This document shows positions 44,759 through 54,570 of a stretch of 64,000 nucleotides of DNA, piece after piece. The position numbers and the translations under genes are program-made. The DNA lies in assembly GCA_026315105.1 (NCBI GenBank), contig CM048755.1, positions 763,425,301-763,489,300 of the forward strand. The letters are read 5' to 3'. The notes beneath the pieces were generated by a model that saw only the letters and a program-made list of their open reading frames with translations, was not told where the DNA came from and ran no database searches. This DNA is from Locusta migratoria (lineage: Eukaryota; Arthropoda; Insecta; Orthoptera; Acrididae). Position 1 is the stretch's first letter; each line of letters starts with the position of its first letter.

Positions 44759-46141
44759 CCCTTAACCCGAAACATCGGTCTCTCAGCCCCCTCCTTTATT
44801 TTAAATGTCCGGTGTGGCAGCACTGCAAAAAAAGCGCGGTCGCCCCTTCCCAATACCTTCGGCGCTATACTTGCCACGTGTAAAGCAACAGCGATCAATC
44901 AGTTTTGTTTCGTCAGTGTGGAGATACAGAGTATTGTTTACGGGACTGCGCAAAGTTGTGTGCCTGAGATACCGCATGTTTTGTATTACGTACAATAATT
45001 TAGTGGGGCAATAGACCGCATGTTTCTAATTGCAACATAGTCTAATTTCAGTGGTTGCTATTTTGTAGCATTTTCTTCGATGCGTGAATATATGTTATAT
45101 TTCAGGTGTAAATATAGATCGACTTTCTAAGAAGAGTAACATATCTACAGCTAATCCAGATTTGGAAGCTTGGGTGCAAGCGCAATTACGGGATTTAGTT
45201 GAAAAGGATAATGGTAAAGATGATGGCACATTTGATGATTCTGATGATGATTAAGATTTCGTGTTAGGTGATGGCCATTATGAAACAGAAAGTAATACTA
45301 TTGAAGAAAATGTTTTATTGGAAAAGGAGCCTGCAGTCGTCTGTTCTACAGATAATACCTCACAGCAAACACAGTTCTTCAAGGGTGAGAATAATTTCAA
45401 GTGGGAACATTGTGAACCTATTAGGAAACAAGGAGAAATGTCTCGACTAACAGCCAGAAGTCGAAATTTGGGACAAAGTCCTACTAAATCTCAAATGTGG
45501 AAGAACTTATTTGATGATGAAATTATAGATGAAATAGTTTTACATACAAAGGTAAGACTCAGTACTATAAGGGCAAAGTTGCAGACAACAGCTAATCCAT
45601 CCAATTACAGAGATACTGACAACACTGAGCTCGGAGCTTTCATAGGCCTTCTAATGATGACATAAATATTCAAATCGTCTCATGAAGATATGTTTTCTCT
45701 CTTCGAAAAAGACCTGAATGGAGGCATACACTTGTGGTGACAATGTCGGCAAAGCACTTTGAAAAATTTCGAAGCAGTCTGAGATCTGACGATGTGACTA
45801 CCAGGGAATAAAGAGAAAAGTCAGATGGCGCAGCTGCAATATCATACATTTTTGATAAATTCATTTTCAATTCTCAGCAATTTTACTATGTAAAAGCCGA
45901 CATTAAAGTGGCTGAAATGTTAGCACCATTCAGGCTTCATATTTCGTATTTATTTCTTATAATGTGAACAACAAAGTATTTATATCGGCTAAAAAGGCAT
46001 TAAATTTACTTATAAGATGAATTACTGACTCTTTACTTAATTTCTGTGAACTAAAGTCGAATTCCGTTACATAACATTAGATGGTCTGAGATACCGCGTG
46101 TTTCTACTTTCGCACATTTCAGAGATGTTTCGGGTTAAGTG
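44759..46141 (+). mobile_element. piggyBac-family DNA transposon, deleted, TTAA target
   Basis: TTAA lies on both sides (44755-44758 and 46142-46145). The left end CCCTTAACCCGAAACATC and the right end read in reverse, CACTTAACCCGAAACATC, agree at 17 of 18 positions. Subterminal copies of CTGAGATACCGC(A/G)TGTTT occur near 44965 and 46086. The transposase gene is partial. At 1383 bp it is shorter than an autonomous piggyBac, so it is an internally deleted copy that could have moved with a transposase supplied elsewhere. Confidence 0.93.
45120..45960 (+). pseudogene. piggyBac transposase, N-terminal half, truncated
   Basis: An acidic N-terminus with Asp/Glu runs (GKDDGTFDDSDDD to 45254) is followed by a 134-codon frame (45261-45665): FKWEHCEPIRKQGEMSRLTA, FDDEIIDEIVLHTKVRLSTI, NTELGAFIGLLMMT. 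The latter is the start of the DDE_Tnp_1_7 domain. After a stop it continues in other frames with MSAKHFEKFRSSLRSDD and FYYVKADIKVAEMLAPFR, where the family has a TIDE catalytic Asp; here it reads KVAE. The remaining catalytic part is deleted. piggyBac transposase performs precise cut-and-paste at TTAA. Confidence 0.87.
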
Positions 46142-46184
46142 TTAAAGAATTCATAAAGAAGAAAATGAATTAATGCAGAACTTT

Positions 46185-46650
46185 TCTTCGGTTTATTGGG
46201 AGAATTTTGGGAAGATGTACTTCATATGTAAAGGAGACCGCGTATAAAACCCTTGTACGACCACATCTTGAGTATTGCTAAAGTGTTTGGGACCCGCAGC
46301 AGATTTCAGAGGCGAGCAGCTAGGTTTGTTACTGGTAGGTTCGACCACTGCGCGAGTGTCACGGTAATGTTTTGGCAACTCAATTGGGGGTCGCTGGAGG
46401 AAAGACGACGTTATTTTCGTGAATTTCTGTTGAGGAAACGTAGATGGCCGCAATTTGAAGCTGAGTGTAGTACGATCTTGCTGCCGCCTACTTACATTTC
46501 GCGTAGTGATCACAACGACAAGATAAGAGAAATTAGGGCTCGTGCGGCATTCTTTTTTTCCTCGTTCTATTTGGGAATGGAATAGTAGTGGTACAGTGTG
46601 AACTCCACCACGCACCTTCCGGTGGATTGCGGAGTACGTATGTAGATGTA
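46185..46650 (+). mobile_element. 5'-truncated CR1-like LINE, 3' end
   Basis: Starts at FGLLGEFWEDVLHM-like C-terminal sequence; the 110-codon frame 46253-46585 gives SRFQRRAARFVTGRFDHCAS, TILLPPTYISRSDHNDKIRE. Its 3' UTR (CACCACGCACCTTCCGGTGG) and (TAGATG)n tail (46639-46650) match the subfamily of 3699-8556. It starts at nearly the same place in the gene as the fragment at 6097 (RFIGR..), a recurrent truncation point. Confidence 0.85.
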
Positions 46651-46873
46651 CATTTTCCAAGGCATCCTGGCAACAAAACGTCAAATCTACATAATTACTC
46701 TGTAATTCTCAATTGAGTGTCTGTCAGAACCATTTACAGACTATTTATTTGCTGTTCCACTTACTAAAAACGCAGGGCAAAGATGAACATACATACCGTC
46801 CTGGTCGAGTCTTTATATCTTTACTGATTATGATTATCATTTCTTTCTAAGTAGATGGAGATCAACAAAATAT
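46651..46873. other. Short gap without features
   Basis: AT-rich flank between the LINE tail and the LTR of Gypsy copy 2. Confidence 0.5.
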
Positions 46874-46971
46874 TGTCGCGTTGAAATGGAAGCAGGCTTG
46901 ACTTCGAAGGCAACTGAACAAAGCACTTATACTGAAAACAGGTTTATTACGAGCTTAACATACACGCAGCA

Positions 46972-47170
46972 AAAATGTTCAAATGTTTGTACAACTTATG
47001 GGACTTAACTACGGGGTCATCAGTCCATAAGCTTACAAACTACTTATGACCTAGCTAAGACTAAAGACGGCACAAATATCCATGCCCGAGGGGGGATTCG
47101 AACCCCCGACCGTAGGGGCCGTGCTGACCGTGACTGGAGCGCCTCAGTCACCCCGGCCACCGCGGCCGGC
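46972..47170 (-). mobile_element. SINE (head type A) in the LTR, 11-bp TSD
   Basis: Head in reverse GCCGGCCGCGGTGGCCGGGG, box B GGGTTCGAATCCCC, tail ACAAACATTTGAACATTTTT. The duplication TACACGCAGCA is at 46961-46971 and 47171-47181. Confidence 0.94.
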
Positions 47171-47368
47171 TACACGCAGCACTAACTGCCTTTTGGGTAG
47201 AGTGCTCTGAAATTTATACACATACAAAATGTAACAGAAATTAGAAGAACAGTTAACATAAGAAACAGGTAGAATTTAGAAGTGAACATAAGAAATATGT
47301 AAAACATTCTGGAATTGTTAATTACAAAATTTTTGCCGGTGGACGGGATTTAGCCGGCGACCTTCAGA

Positions 47369-47560
47369 GGCCGGCCGCGGTGGCCGAGGGCACTGAGGCG
47401 CTCCAGTCACGGTCTGCACGGCCACTACGGACGGGGGTTTGAATCCCCCCTCGGGCATGGATATTTGTGCCGTCCTTAGTATTAGCTAGTTCATAAGTAG
47501 TTTGTAAGTTTAGAGACTGATGACCCCCGTAGTTAAGTCCCATAAGCTCTACAAACATTT
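47369..47560 (+). mobile_element. SINE (head type A) in the same LTR, opposite orientation
   Basis: GGCCGGCCGCGGTGGCCGAG head, box B GGGGGTTTGAATCCCCC, tail TACAAACATTT. GACCTTCAGA (47359-47368) and GACTTTCAGA (47561-47570) are the duplication with one change. It lies inside the tRNA-like segment of the LTR. Confidence 0.93.
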
Positions 47561-47652
47561 GACTTTCAGAACCGCAGTCGGTGACGCTTTCTCCTGCGCC
47601 ACGCCGGCAGTCGATTTACGTTGTGTCTCGCGGCATTGCTCCCTCTACTGGA

Positions 47653-48103
47653 AAAACATCGACCCGCTGTTATGTTCCCTGTGGATCCAGCTGCAATGTC
47701 CTGGATCTTGACATTGTCATGGGTCCTCTATATGGCAGTTCTGGAGAAACCTTCCCTTCTCCACGATTATCAACGCCAGACGTTCCTGTCGTGGCTTCAT
47801 CAGGAACATTACCGTCCTTAGTACCCTTGGACAAGAAGCCAGTGTCGCCTACCTGCTCCTCAGGATCGTAGTAAGGCTTCATGTGCAGGACGTGAATGAT
47901 GTCACTTCGTTTTTGTCGTTTCGACGACTGCTAATAATCGTCAACTTCGTATGCGACGTCTGACAGGCGTCGCATGACACGATACGGACCAAATTATCGT
48001 ATCAATAACTTTTCTGACAGTCCAACCTTCCGTACAGGGGTAAAAATCCATACCAAATCTCCTGGGCTGTACACAAATCGGTGCTTGTCGTTATACCGCT
48101 GAC
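47653..48103 (-). pseudogene. Integrase C-terminus of Gypsy copy 2
   Basis: The frame 47882-47670 (MKPYYDPEEQVGDTGFLSKG, then MTMSRSRTLQLDPQGT) matches the end of the copy-1 integrase (MKHYHDPKEQL... RSRTLQLALKGT). Upstream, GCGGTATAACGACAAGCACC and GTACAGCCCAGGAGATTTGG give RYNDKH and YSPGDLVW, and TTTGGTCCGTATCGTGTCAT gives FGPYRVM. Several stops occur. The similarity is cut at 48104 by the foreign block. Confidence 0.85.
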
Positions 48104-48895
48104 CAGGGCCGGCGCAAGGCACGTGCGGCCGAACAGGGCGTCACTTTCATAGGGGCGGCAAATTTGCCGCCCATGTTTTTTATCTTATATATACATATAT
48201 TTTAGGAAAAACTCAACACTCATGCCAAAGAGATAATTCTAAACCAAACCTCGGAGGGAGCGGCTTCGGGAACCGTGGCATGGCGCCTCGACTACCTGCT
48301 GCCCGCCCCTGTTGAACAAGGGGAGGGAGGAGGACTAATGTCTTCCTCGCCACTGTGGCAGCCCCGTCGTGTGTAAGCCGGAGGAACAGAGAGGGGGAAG
48401 CAGTCTGGCGTACTCGCCGACGCCAGTATTGTAATGAGGTGGAGCGCTGCCAGCCTTTTACGCGCCGTGCGTTTACTCACAACTAATTTTACAATAGACG
48501 AAATCTAATTTGGAAATTCGAATGCAGTGTTCGACACTGCGATTATGTGTTAAGAAATTTTGCTAAGACCTTCAATGACAGTTTCCGAGTGTGTTATGCT
48601 TCCCGCATTAGGGATAAAAAGCGTTGAACATTACTACAGTCAAAATGTCCAACACCTACAATGGCTAGAAGTATTCCGAATAGGTAAATACGCTGCGAGT
48701 AATTATAAGGGATAAAGACATTGTTAGTAAGCCTGTCATAAGTTGGGTTTCGACACATTGTTCAAAAGTTTTGTTATTCGGATCAGAGTGATAGTCGGCG
48801 TTTTGGTTTCTGAGCAACGAAACATCTGTCTGCGGACTTTTGTTTGACAATACTACTCGCACACTATCACTTTGCCAACATTTATTTACTATATA
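48104..48895 (-). mobile_element. Repeat with CAGGGCCGGCGCAAGG end, inverted copy of 54455-55472
   Basis: The left end CAGGGCCGGCGCAAGGCACG is the reverse of the sequence ending at 55472. The two copies agree along about 800 bp, for example GAGGCGCCATG(C/G)CAC, CAGTGGCGAGGAAGA, GCTGGCAGCGCTCCAC and GTCTTTATCCCTT(A/G)TAATTAC. The minus-strand frame 48862-48665 (RVVLSNKSPQTDVSLLRNQN, ADYHSDPNNKTFEQCVETQL) looks like the middle of a DDE_3-type transposase. No hAT-like 8-bp duplication is found at the ends. Confidence 0.7.
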
Positions 48896-48961
48896 CTGTT
48901 TTACGTTGAATACATTATATGTTCACAACCACTGAAAAATGTACATTTACGTTAATTGCAA

Positions 48962-49210
48962 CAGGGCCGGCGCAACCCCAAATGCCGCCCCGTGCGAGCT
49001 GCTAAATTGCCGCCCCCCCCCCCCCCCCATGTATTTTTTCTTTCTTTCCTTTTTTTTTTTTTTTCCCCTTTCTTCACGTTTGTGGAATTTCATTTCAACA
49101 AATTTGTAGGAAATGTCAGCAATCAATCGCAATTTTTGTTTTTACTTTTCAGATCTACCAAGGTTTCGGCCACTGAGTTTTTGAAGGAACAGATCATAAT
49201 AAAAATAAAT
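48962..49210 (+). repeat. Second CAGGGCCGGCGCAA end, with poly(C) and T-rich tract
   Basis: CAGGGCCGGCGCAACCCCAA followed by GCCGCCCCGTGCGAGCTGC resembles the end at 48104 in the same direction. A run of about 18 C (49011-49028) and T-rich sequence follow. It may be a third, shorter copy of the element or a related non-autonomous one. Confidence 0.5.
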
Positions 49211-49224
49211 ATTCCTTTTCTGCA

Positions 49225-49406
49225 GCCGAGGTGACTGAGGCGCTCCAGTCACAGTCAGCACGGCCACTACGGTTGGGGGTTCGAATCCCCCCTCGGGCAT
49301 GGATATTTGTGCCGTCTTTAGTCTTAGCTAGTTCATAAGTAGTTTGTAAGCTTAGGGACTGATGACCCCGTATTAAGTCCAATAAGTTATACAAACATTT
49401 GAACAT
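49225..49406 (+). mobile_element. 5'-truncated SINE (head type A), 13-bp TSD
   Basis: It begins inside the head (GCCGAGGTGACTGAGGCGCT), with box B GGGGGTTCGAATCCCCC and tail TACAAACATTTGAACAT. The duplication is TTCCTTTTCTGCA (49212-49224) against TTCCTATTCTGCA (49407-49419), one difference. A 5'-truncated SINE with its duplication supports LINE-driven reverse transcription. Confidence 0.9.
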
Positions 49407-49620
49407 TTCCTATTCTGCAATCTTAAATGAGAAAAATTCTAACTTACGAATAACGTGCATGCGCAATGCTAATTATACGATATATGAAAAGCTCTTACCT
49501 ATTACATGCCAAGTTACAAGAAATTCGAACGCACCAATTATTCTGTTCTTACGAAAAGCAATGAAAGTGCTTCTGACCAATCTTGACTCTCTCGGCCAAC
49601 TATCGAAACTATTTCTGTAG

Positions 49621-49790
49621 TTTTCGTTGTAGAGAACGCAACAATACGTATTGCCTGGAAAGACGAAGTGGTGACGTGGCAGTGCCAGGAACTAGGTCAC
49701 GTGACGAGGTCCTGCGAGGCTACGGTTAAACTAGCGCCCAAGAAGAAGAAGCAAGAAGCTCACAATAAGTATGTGACCGTTGATATGGAT
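49621..49790 (+). pseudogene. Zinc-knuckle remnant of a retroelement ORF1
   Basis: Read from 49622 the frame gives FVVENATIRIAWKDEVVTWQ, CQELGHVTRSCEATVKLAPK and a basic KKKKQEAHNK end. CQELGHVTRSC has the second half of a CCHC knuckle (C..GH....C), the first Cys being replaced. It may be the downstream part of the same protein type as 3-286. Confidence 0.5.
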
Positions 49791-49960
49791 AAATGTATTA
49801 TCAGGCAGCAATTTCTATGGCATTACGAACAATAGAAACAAACACGAAGTTTGCGAAAACTGCACAAATTTCGTCAAACAGAAATGAGCTTCAAAGCTAG
49901 CAAGGTAACCCTTAGAAGCAATGTTTTGTCAATGGATTTTCGTTTTAGAAGGTGTCAAAA

Positions 49961-50288
49961 TTGTTGTTGTTGTTGTGGTCTTCAGTCCGCAGACTGGTTT
50001 GATGCAGCTCTCCACGCTACCCTGTCCTGTGCAAGTCTCTTCATCTGAGAATACGTTCGGCAACCTACATCCTTTTGAATCTGCTTACTGTATTCGTCCC
50101 TCGGTCTCCATCTACGATTTTTATCTCACACGAATCCTTCTAATGCTAAGTTGACTATTCCTTGATGTCTCAGAATGTGTCCAACCAATCTATCCCTTCT
50201 CTTAGTCAGGATATGCCAGAAACTCCTTTTCTCCCCGAGTACCTCCTCATTGGTTACGTGATCTACCCAGGTCAGGAGTCCACTATAC
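49961..50288 (-). mobile_element. 3' end of an RTE-like LINE
   Basis: In reverse, a coding end (VDHVTNEEVLGEKRSFWHIL-like, 50280-50215) runs into GTTGGACACATTCTGAGACA and ends ATCAAACCAGTCTGCGGACT, GAAGACCACAACAACAACAA. The same end appears, decayed, at 14160-14470. It is the distal part of the RTE whose RT and endonuclease lie at 53219-54303; the CR1 element sits between. Confidence 0.82.
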
Positions 50289-50312
50289 TCAGTAAGCGGC
50301 TACACGGGTAGC

Positions 50313-51349
50313 ATGGGCTGTGTGGCGTGGACTGGGCGGTTTTTTAGGTTAGAGGGCCTCGGAAATACACACAATGGGTTTCAGTCTCAAAGGGGGCATG
50401 TCAGACACAGGAAGAAAGCAGATCTAGAAACCATTGGTATAACAGTTGTAAATTGTCGTAGCTGTATTGGGAAAGTTCCAGAGCTCCAAGCGCTGATAGA
50501 AAGTACTGAGGCACAAATCGTTATAGGTTGTGAAAGCTGGCTGACGCCTGAGATAAATTCGGTCGAAATTTTTTCAAAGGGTCAAATGGTCTTCAGAAAG
50601 GATAGAATAAATAAAAAAGGGGGTGGCGTGTTTATTGCTGTTACAAACGGTTTATCCTGCAGCGAAATTGAGGCAGATACTTCCTGTGAGTTGGTCTGGG
50701 TAGAGGTTGTACCAGACAACCGGAATAAATTAATAATTGGATCTTTTTATCGGCCCCCTGACTTAGACGATGCGGTTGCAGAAATGTTCAAAGAAAGCTT
50801 GAATCATATTTCAAATAGGTATCCGAAGCATATTGTTATAATCGGTGGCGATTTTAATTGACCCTCGATATGTTGGCATAATTACGTATTCAAAACCGGC
50901 GGCAAATGTAAAACATCGTCCGAACTAGTTCTGAATGCATTTTCTGAAAACTACTTCGAACAGTTAGTTCATGAACCCACTAGAATAGTAAGTGGTTGCG
51001 AAAATACCCTTGATCTCCTAGCAACAAATAATCCGGAGATAGTAAACAGCATCGAAATAAATACAGGGATTAGCGAACATCGAGTTGTAGTAGCGAGACT
51101 AAATGTCGAAATTCCCAAATGCACCAAAAATAAACGAAAAATATATCTATTCAATAAAGCAGATAAAAATTCGCTTCACCCTTTCCTGAGTGATAATCTC
51201 CAGTCTTTCAAAACTAAAAATGCGAGTGTAGATCAGTTGTGGCTTACTTTCAAAGACATAATATCAGTAGCAATCGAGAGATTTATACCAAATAAATTAA
51301 TAAAAGAGGGGGCTGACACCAGTGGTACACAAAACAGGTCAGATCACTG
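50313..51349 (+). pseudogene. LINE endonuclease (APE-like), one in-frame stop
   Basis: Residues read GFQSQRGHVRHRKKADLETI, then NCRSCIGKVPELQALIESTE, QIVIGCESWLTPEINSVEIF, GGGVFIAVTNGLSCSEIE, GSFYRPPDLDD and IVIIGGDFN. There a TGA (50859-50861) replaces what the context suggests was Trp (next residues PSICWHNY). The same frame continues to DLLATNNPEIVNSI and TGISEHRVVVARL, with SEH where the catalytic motif is normally SDH. The upstream part is in frame with the end of the esterase region, as in the copy at 8025. The enzyme would nick target DNA to prime copying. Confidence 0.9.
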
Positions 51350-51784
51350 TTGCAGAAACAAAGAAAAACGCATGCAAAATTTAAAAAGACACAGAATCCA
51401 CAAGACTGGCAATCTTTTACTGAAACTCGCAACCAAGCGCCGACATCAATGCGAGAAGCCTATAGTAGCTACCACAACGAAATCTTGTCTCGTAATCTTG
51501 CAGAAAACCCAAAGAAATTCTGGTCATATGTGAAGTACACTAGCGGCAAAACACAAACAATACCTTCACTACGCGATAGCAATGGTAATACAACCGACGA
51601 CAGTACTGCTAAGGCAGAATCACTAAACACGGCTTTCCGAAATTCGTTCACCAAAGAAGACGAAGTGAACACTCCAGTATTCAATCGAAGAACAGCTGCC
51701 AGCATGCGAAACTTAGAAGTAGATGTTCCTGGAGTAGTAAAACAACTTAAGTCACTAAACAAAAACAGATTGTATAACAACTAG
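51350..51784 (+). pseudogene. LINE linker between endonuclease and RT
   Basis: A 144-codon frame reads KFKKTQNPQDWQSFTETRNQ, EAYSSYHNEILSRNLAENPK, KFWSYVKYTSGKTQTIPSLR and FTKEDEVNTPVFNRRTA. It lacks catalytic motifs and is typical of the segment before RT. A frameshift separates it from the endonuclease and a stop at 51782 separates it from RT; the RT start (FLSEYADAIAPYLAIINN) follows at once in another frame. Confidence 0.82.
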
Positions 51785-51785
51785 A

Positions 51786-53145
51786 TTCCTCTCAGAGTAT
51801 GCTGATGCAATAGCTCCGTACTTAGCTATAATTAACAACCTATCACTCAGCGAAAGATCTGTACCCAAAGACTGGAAAGTTGGCCAAGTTACTCCAATAT
51901 TCAAGAAAGGCAATAGGAGTGATCCCCAAAATTACAGGCCAATCTCATTGACGTCGATTTGCAGTAGGATTTTGGAACATATACTTTGTTCGAATATTAT
52001 GAACTACCTCGAAGAGAACGACCTATTAAGCAATAGTCAACACGGATTCAGAAAGTATCGCTCTTGCGAAACACAGCTTGCCCTTTATTCACATGAAGTG
52101 TTAAGTGCCATCGACAAGGGATCTCAAATCGATTCCATATTTCTAGATTTCCGGAAGGCTTTTGATACTGTGCCCCACAAACGGCTTCTAATGAAATTGC
52201 GTGCTTATGGAATATCTCCCCAATTGTGCGATTGGATTCACGATTTTCTATCAGAAAGGACACAGTTCGTTGTAATTGACGGTAAGTCATCGAGAAAGAC
52301 AGAAGTGATATCTGGAGTTCCACAGGGAAGCGTTATAGGTCCCCTACTCTTCCTCGTGTTTATAAATGATTTAGGAGACACTCTGAATAGCTCCCTTAGA
52401 CTGTTCGCGGATGATGCTGTCGTTTATCTATTAGTGAAGTCAACAGAGGATCAAAAGCAACTGCAAAGCGATTTAGACAAAATTTCTACTTGGTGCGAAA
52501 ATTGGCAATTGACACTAAATAAAGAAAAGTGTGAAGTAATACTCATGACCACTAAAAGAAATCCGCTGAACTTCAATTACGCGATAAATCAGTCAAACCT
52601 TAAGATCGTAAATTCTACCAAATACCTAGGAGTTACAATTACGAACAACTTTGACTGGAGAGAACACATAGAAAATATTGTGGGGAAGGCGAATCAAAGG
52701 TTACGTTTCATTGGCAGAACGCTTCGAAGTTGCACCAGCTCCACCAAAGAGACTGGCTACATCACACTTGTGCGTCCTCTCCTGGAGTACTGTTGCCCCT
52801 TGTGGGACAGTCACCAGGTGCGACTGACGGAAGATACTGAGAAGATTCAGAGAAGGGCAGCTCGTTTTATCACGTTACGGAGGGGAAAGCGTCACGGAAA
52901 TGTTACACGAATTGCGGTGGAAATCATTAAAAGAAAGACGTTATTCCTTGCGGCGTGATCTGTTTGCGAAGTTTCAATCACCGACTTTTACTTCTGAATG
53001 TGAAAATATTTTGCTAGCACCCACCTACTTAGGGAGACATGACCATCCCAATAAAATAAGAGAAATCAGATCGAAAACGGAACGATTTAGGTGTTCTTTC
53101 TTCCCGCGCGCTATTAGAGAATGGAACGGTAGAGAAAAGTTATGA
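51786..53145 (+). pseudogene. LINE reverse transcriptase and C-terminal domain
   Basis: The RT frame (open from about 51790, Met at 51948, end 52958) reads NYRPISLTSICSRILEHILC, SQHGFRKYRSCETQLALYSH, FLDFRKAFDTVPHKRLLMKL (first Asp), SGVPQGSVIGPLLFLVFIND, FADDAVVYLLVKS (Asp pair at residues 155-156 counted from the Met) and YLGVTITNNFDWREHI. The C-terminal part LVRPLLEYCCPLWDSHQ, KIQRRAARFI shifts frame near 52890 and ends in frame 52900-53145: LLAPTYLGRHDHPNKIREIR, FFPRAIREWNGREKL. All RT motifs are present; only the frameshift and upstream breaks inactivate it. Confidence 0.93.
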
Positions 53146-53218
53146 AAGTAGTTAATGAACCCTCTGCAAGGCACTTAAATGTGATTTGCAGAGTATCTAT
53201 GTAGATGTAGATGTAGAT

Positions 53219-54303
53219 TTTCTGACATTGCATTCCATTACTTTCGTTTTACTCTTCTTAATGTTCATCTTATATTTTCCTTTGAAGACACTGTCCATCC
53301 CATTCAATTGCTCTTCCAGATCTTTTGCGATCTCTGACAGAATTACTATTTCATCGGCAAACCGCAAACTTTTTATTTCTTCTCCCTGCACTTTAATGCC
53401 CTCTCCAAATCTTTCACTGCTTGCTCAATATACATATTGAACAAGACTGGGGAAAGGCTACAACAATGTCTTACTTCCTTCCCAACCTGTGCGGCCCTTT
53501 CTTGCTGTTCGATTCTAATAACCGCTGTCTGGTTTTTGCATAGGTTGAATATAACTCTTCTCTCCCTGTATTTTACCCCTGCCATCTTCAGAATTTGAAA
53601 GAGTGTATTCCAGTCGACATTGTCAAAAGCTTTCTCCAAATCGACAAACGCTAAAAACGTAGGTTTCCCTTTCCTTAGCCTATCTTCTAAGATAAGTCGT
53701 AATGTGAGTATTGCCTTCCGTGTTCCTACATTTTAGCTTAATCCAAACTGCTCTTTCGCGCGGTTGGATTCGACAAGTTTTTCCATTCGTCTCTAAACAA
53801 TTCGTGTAACTATTTTGCAACCATGACTTATTAGACTGATAGTTCTGTAATTTTCACATTTGTCTGCACTTGCTTTCTTTGGAATTGGAATTACAATATT
53901 CTTCTTGAAGTCGGAGGGTATTTCCCCTGTCTCATACATCTTGCATACCTTTCTGCAGTGTCTTAAGTTTTGATGTGCACTTCATAACCAATAAGTTATG
54001 GTCAGAATCTATATCTGCCCCTGGATATGTCTTACAATTTAGAACCTGGTTTCTAAATCTATTCCTTGCCATTATAAAGTCAATCCGGTACCTTCCAGTG
54101 CCTCCTGGTCTCTTCCACATATACAACCTTCTTTCATGATGATGAAACAAAGTGTTGGTGATCATTAAATTGTGCTCTGCCCAAAATTCTACCAAGCGAT
54201 CTCCTCTTTCATTCCTTTTTCCCAGTCCATATTCACCTACTACATTTCCTTCTCTTCCCTTTCCTACTACCGAGTTCCAGTCCCAGGAGATAAAAGAAAT
54301 CAT
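53219..54303 (-). mobile_element. RTE-like LINE, endonuclease and RT part
   Basis: The endonuclease end (frame 54303-53932) reads WNSVVGKGREGNVVGEYGLG, KRNERGDRLVEFWAEHNLMI, GTGRYRIDFIMARNRFRNQV and GADIDSDHNLLVMKC, with the catalytic SDH. RT (53720-53200) reads FLAFVDLEKAFDNVDWNTLF, QVGKEVRHCCSLSPVLFNMY and FADEIVILSEIAKDLEEQLN; the usual FADD is FADE here, and RQGC has become RHCC. The 5' part of the endonuclease is missing. Proteins of this kind are commonly labelled 'craniofacial development protein 2-like' in insects. It is cut at 53219 by the CR1 tail. Confidence 0.88.
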
Positions 54304-54339
54304 TCAGAAAGTTAAGGGAGTATCAAAATTAACGTTTTG

Positions 54340-54570
54340 TTTTGTGCGGACGAGAGGGCATTGTTGCTGCAGGACCATACTTTTTTCAGGTTTTCATTAG
54401 AATCAAAGCGACCAGTAGTATACCTAGATGAAATATGGATTCACCCGCATTATACAGTAAATAAATGTTGGCAAAGTGAGAGTGCGCGAGTAGTGTTGTC
54501 AAACAAAAGTGCCGGTCAGAGTTTGTTGTTCATGCAGGTGGATAAGGGGGTTTCATGGTTCAAAAATTAA
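54340..54570 (+). pseudogene. DDE_3-type transposase fragment
   Basis: The frame 54337-54570 contains SKRPVVYLDEIWIHPHYTVN and KCWQSESARVVLSNKSAGQS. YLDE(T/I)W is the first catalytic Asp motif of IS630/Tc1-related DDE_3 transposases. The next block of the domain is partly readable in the inverted copy at 48665-48862. The domain is incomplete in both. Confidence 0.65.

Larger units (their letters stand above)
46874..47635 (-). repeat. 3' LTR of Gypsy copy 2, containing two SINEs
   Basis: Reverse reading starts TGCCGCGAGACACAACG and ends TTCAACGCGACA. The tRNA-like segment is at 47333-47609, split by a SINE: GGCGCAGGAGAAAGCGTCAC, and GGCTAAATCCCGTCCACCGG on the other side. Without the SINEs and their duplications the LTR is about 350 bp, like the others (335 and 320). 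Confidence 0.85.
50290..53218 (+). mobile_element. CR1-like LINE, 2.9 kb, best-preserved copy
   Basis: It contains the end of the esterase region, endonuclease, linker, reverse transcriptase, C-terminal domain and a 3' UTR ending in (TAGATG)n at 53199-53218. It is 5'-truncated at the end of the esterase domain. It is inactivated by one nonsense codon at 50859, a frameshift near 51350, another near 51780 and one near 52890. It lies within an RTE-like LINE of the opposite orientation. Confidence 0.9.

Noticed and set aside
48947..49234. Frame with Pro and Phe runs
   Set aside because: It is produced by the poly(C) and poly(T) tracts.
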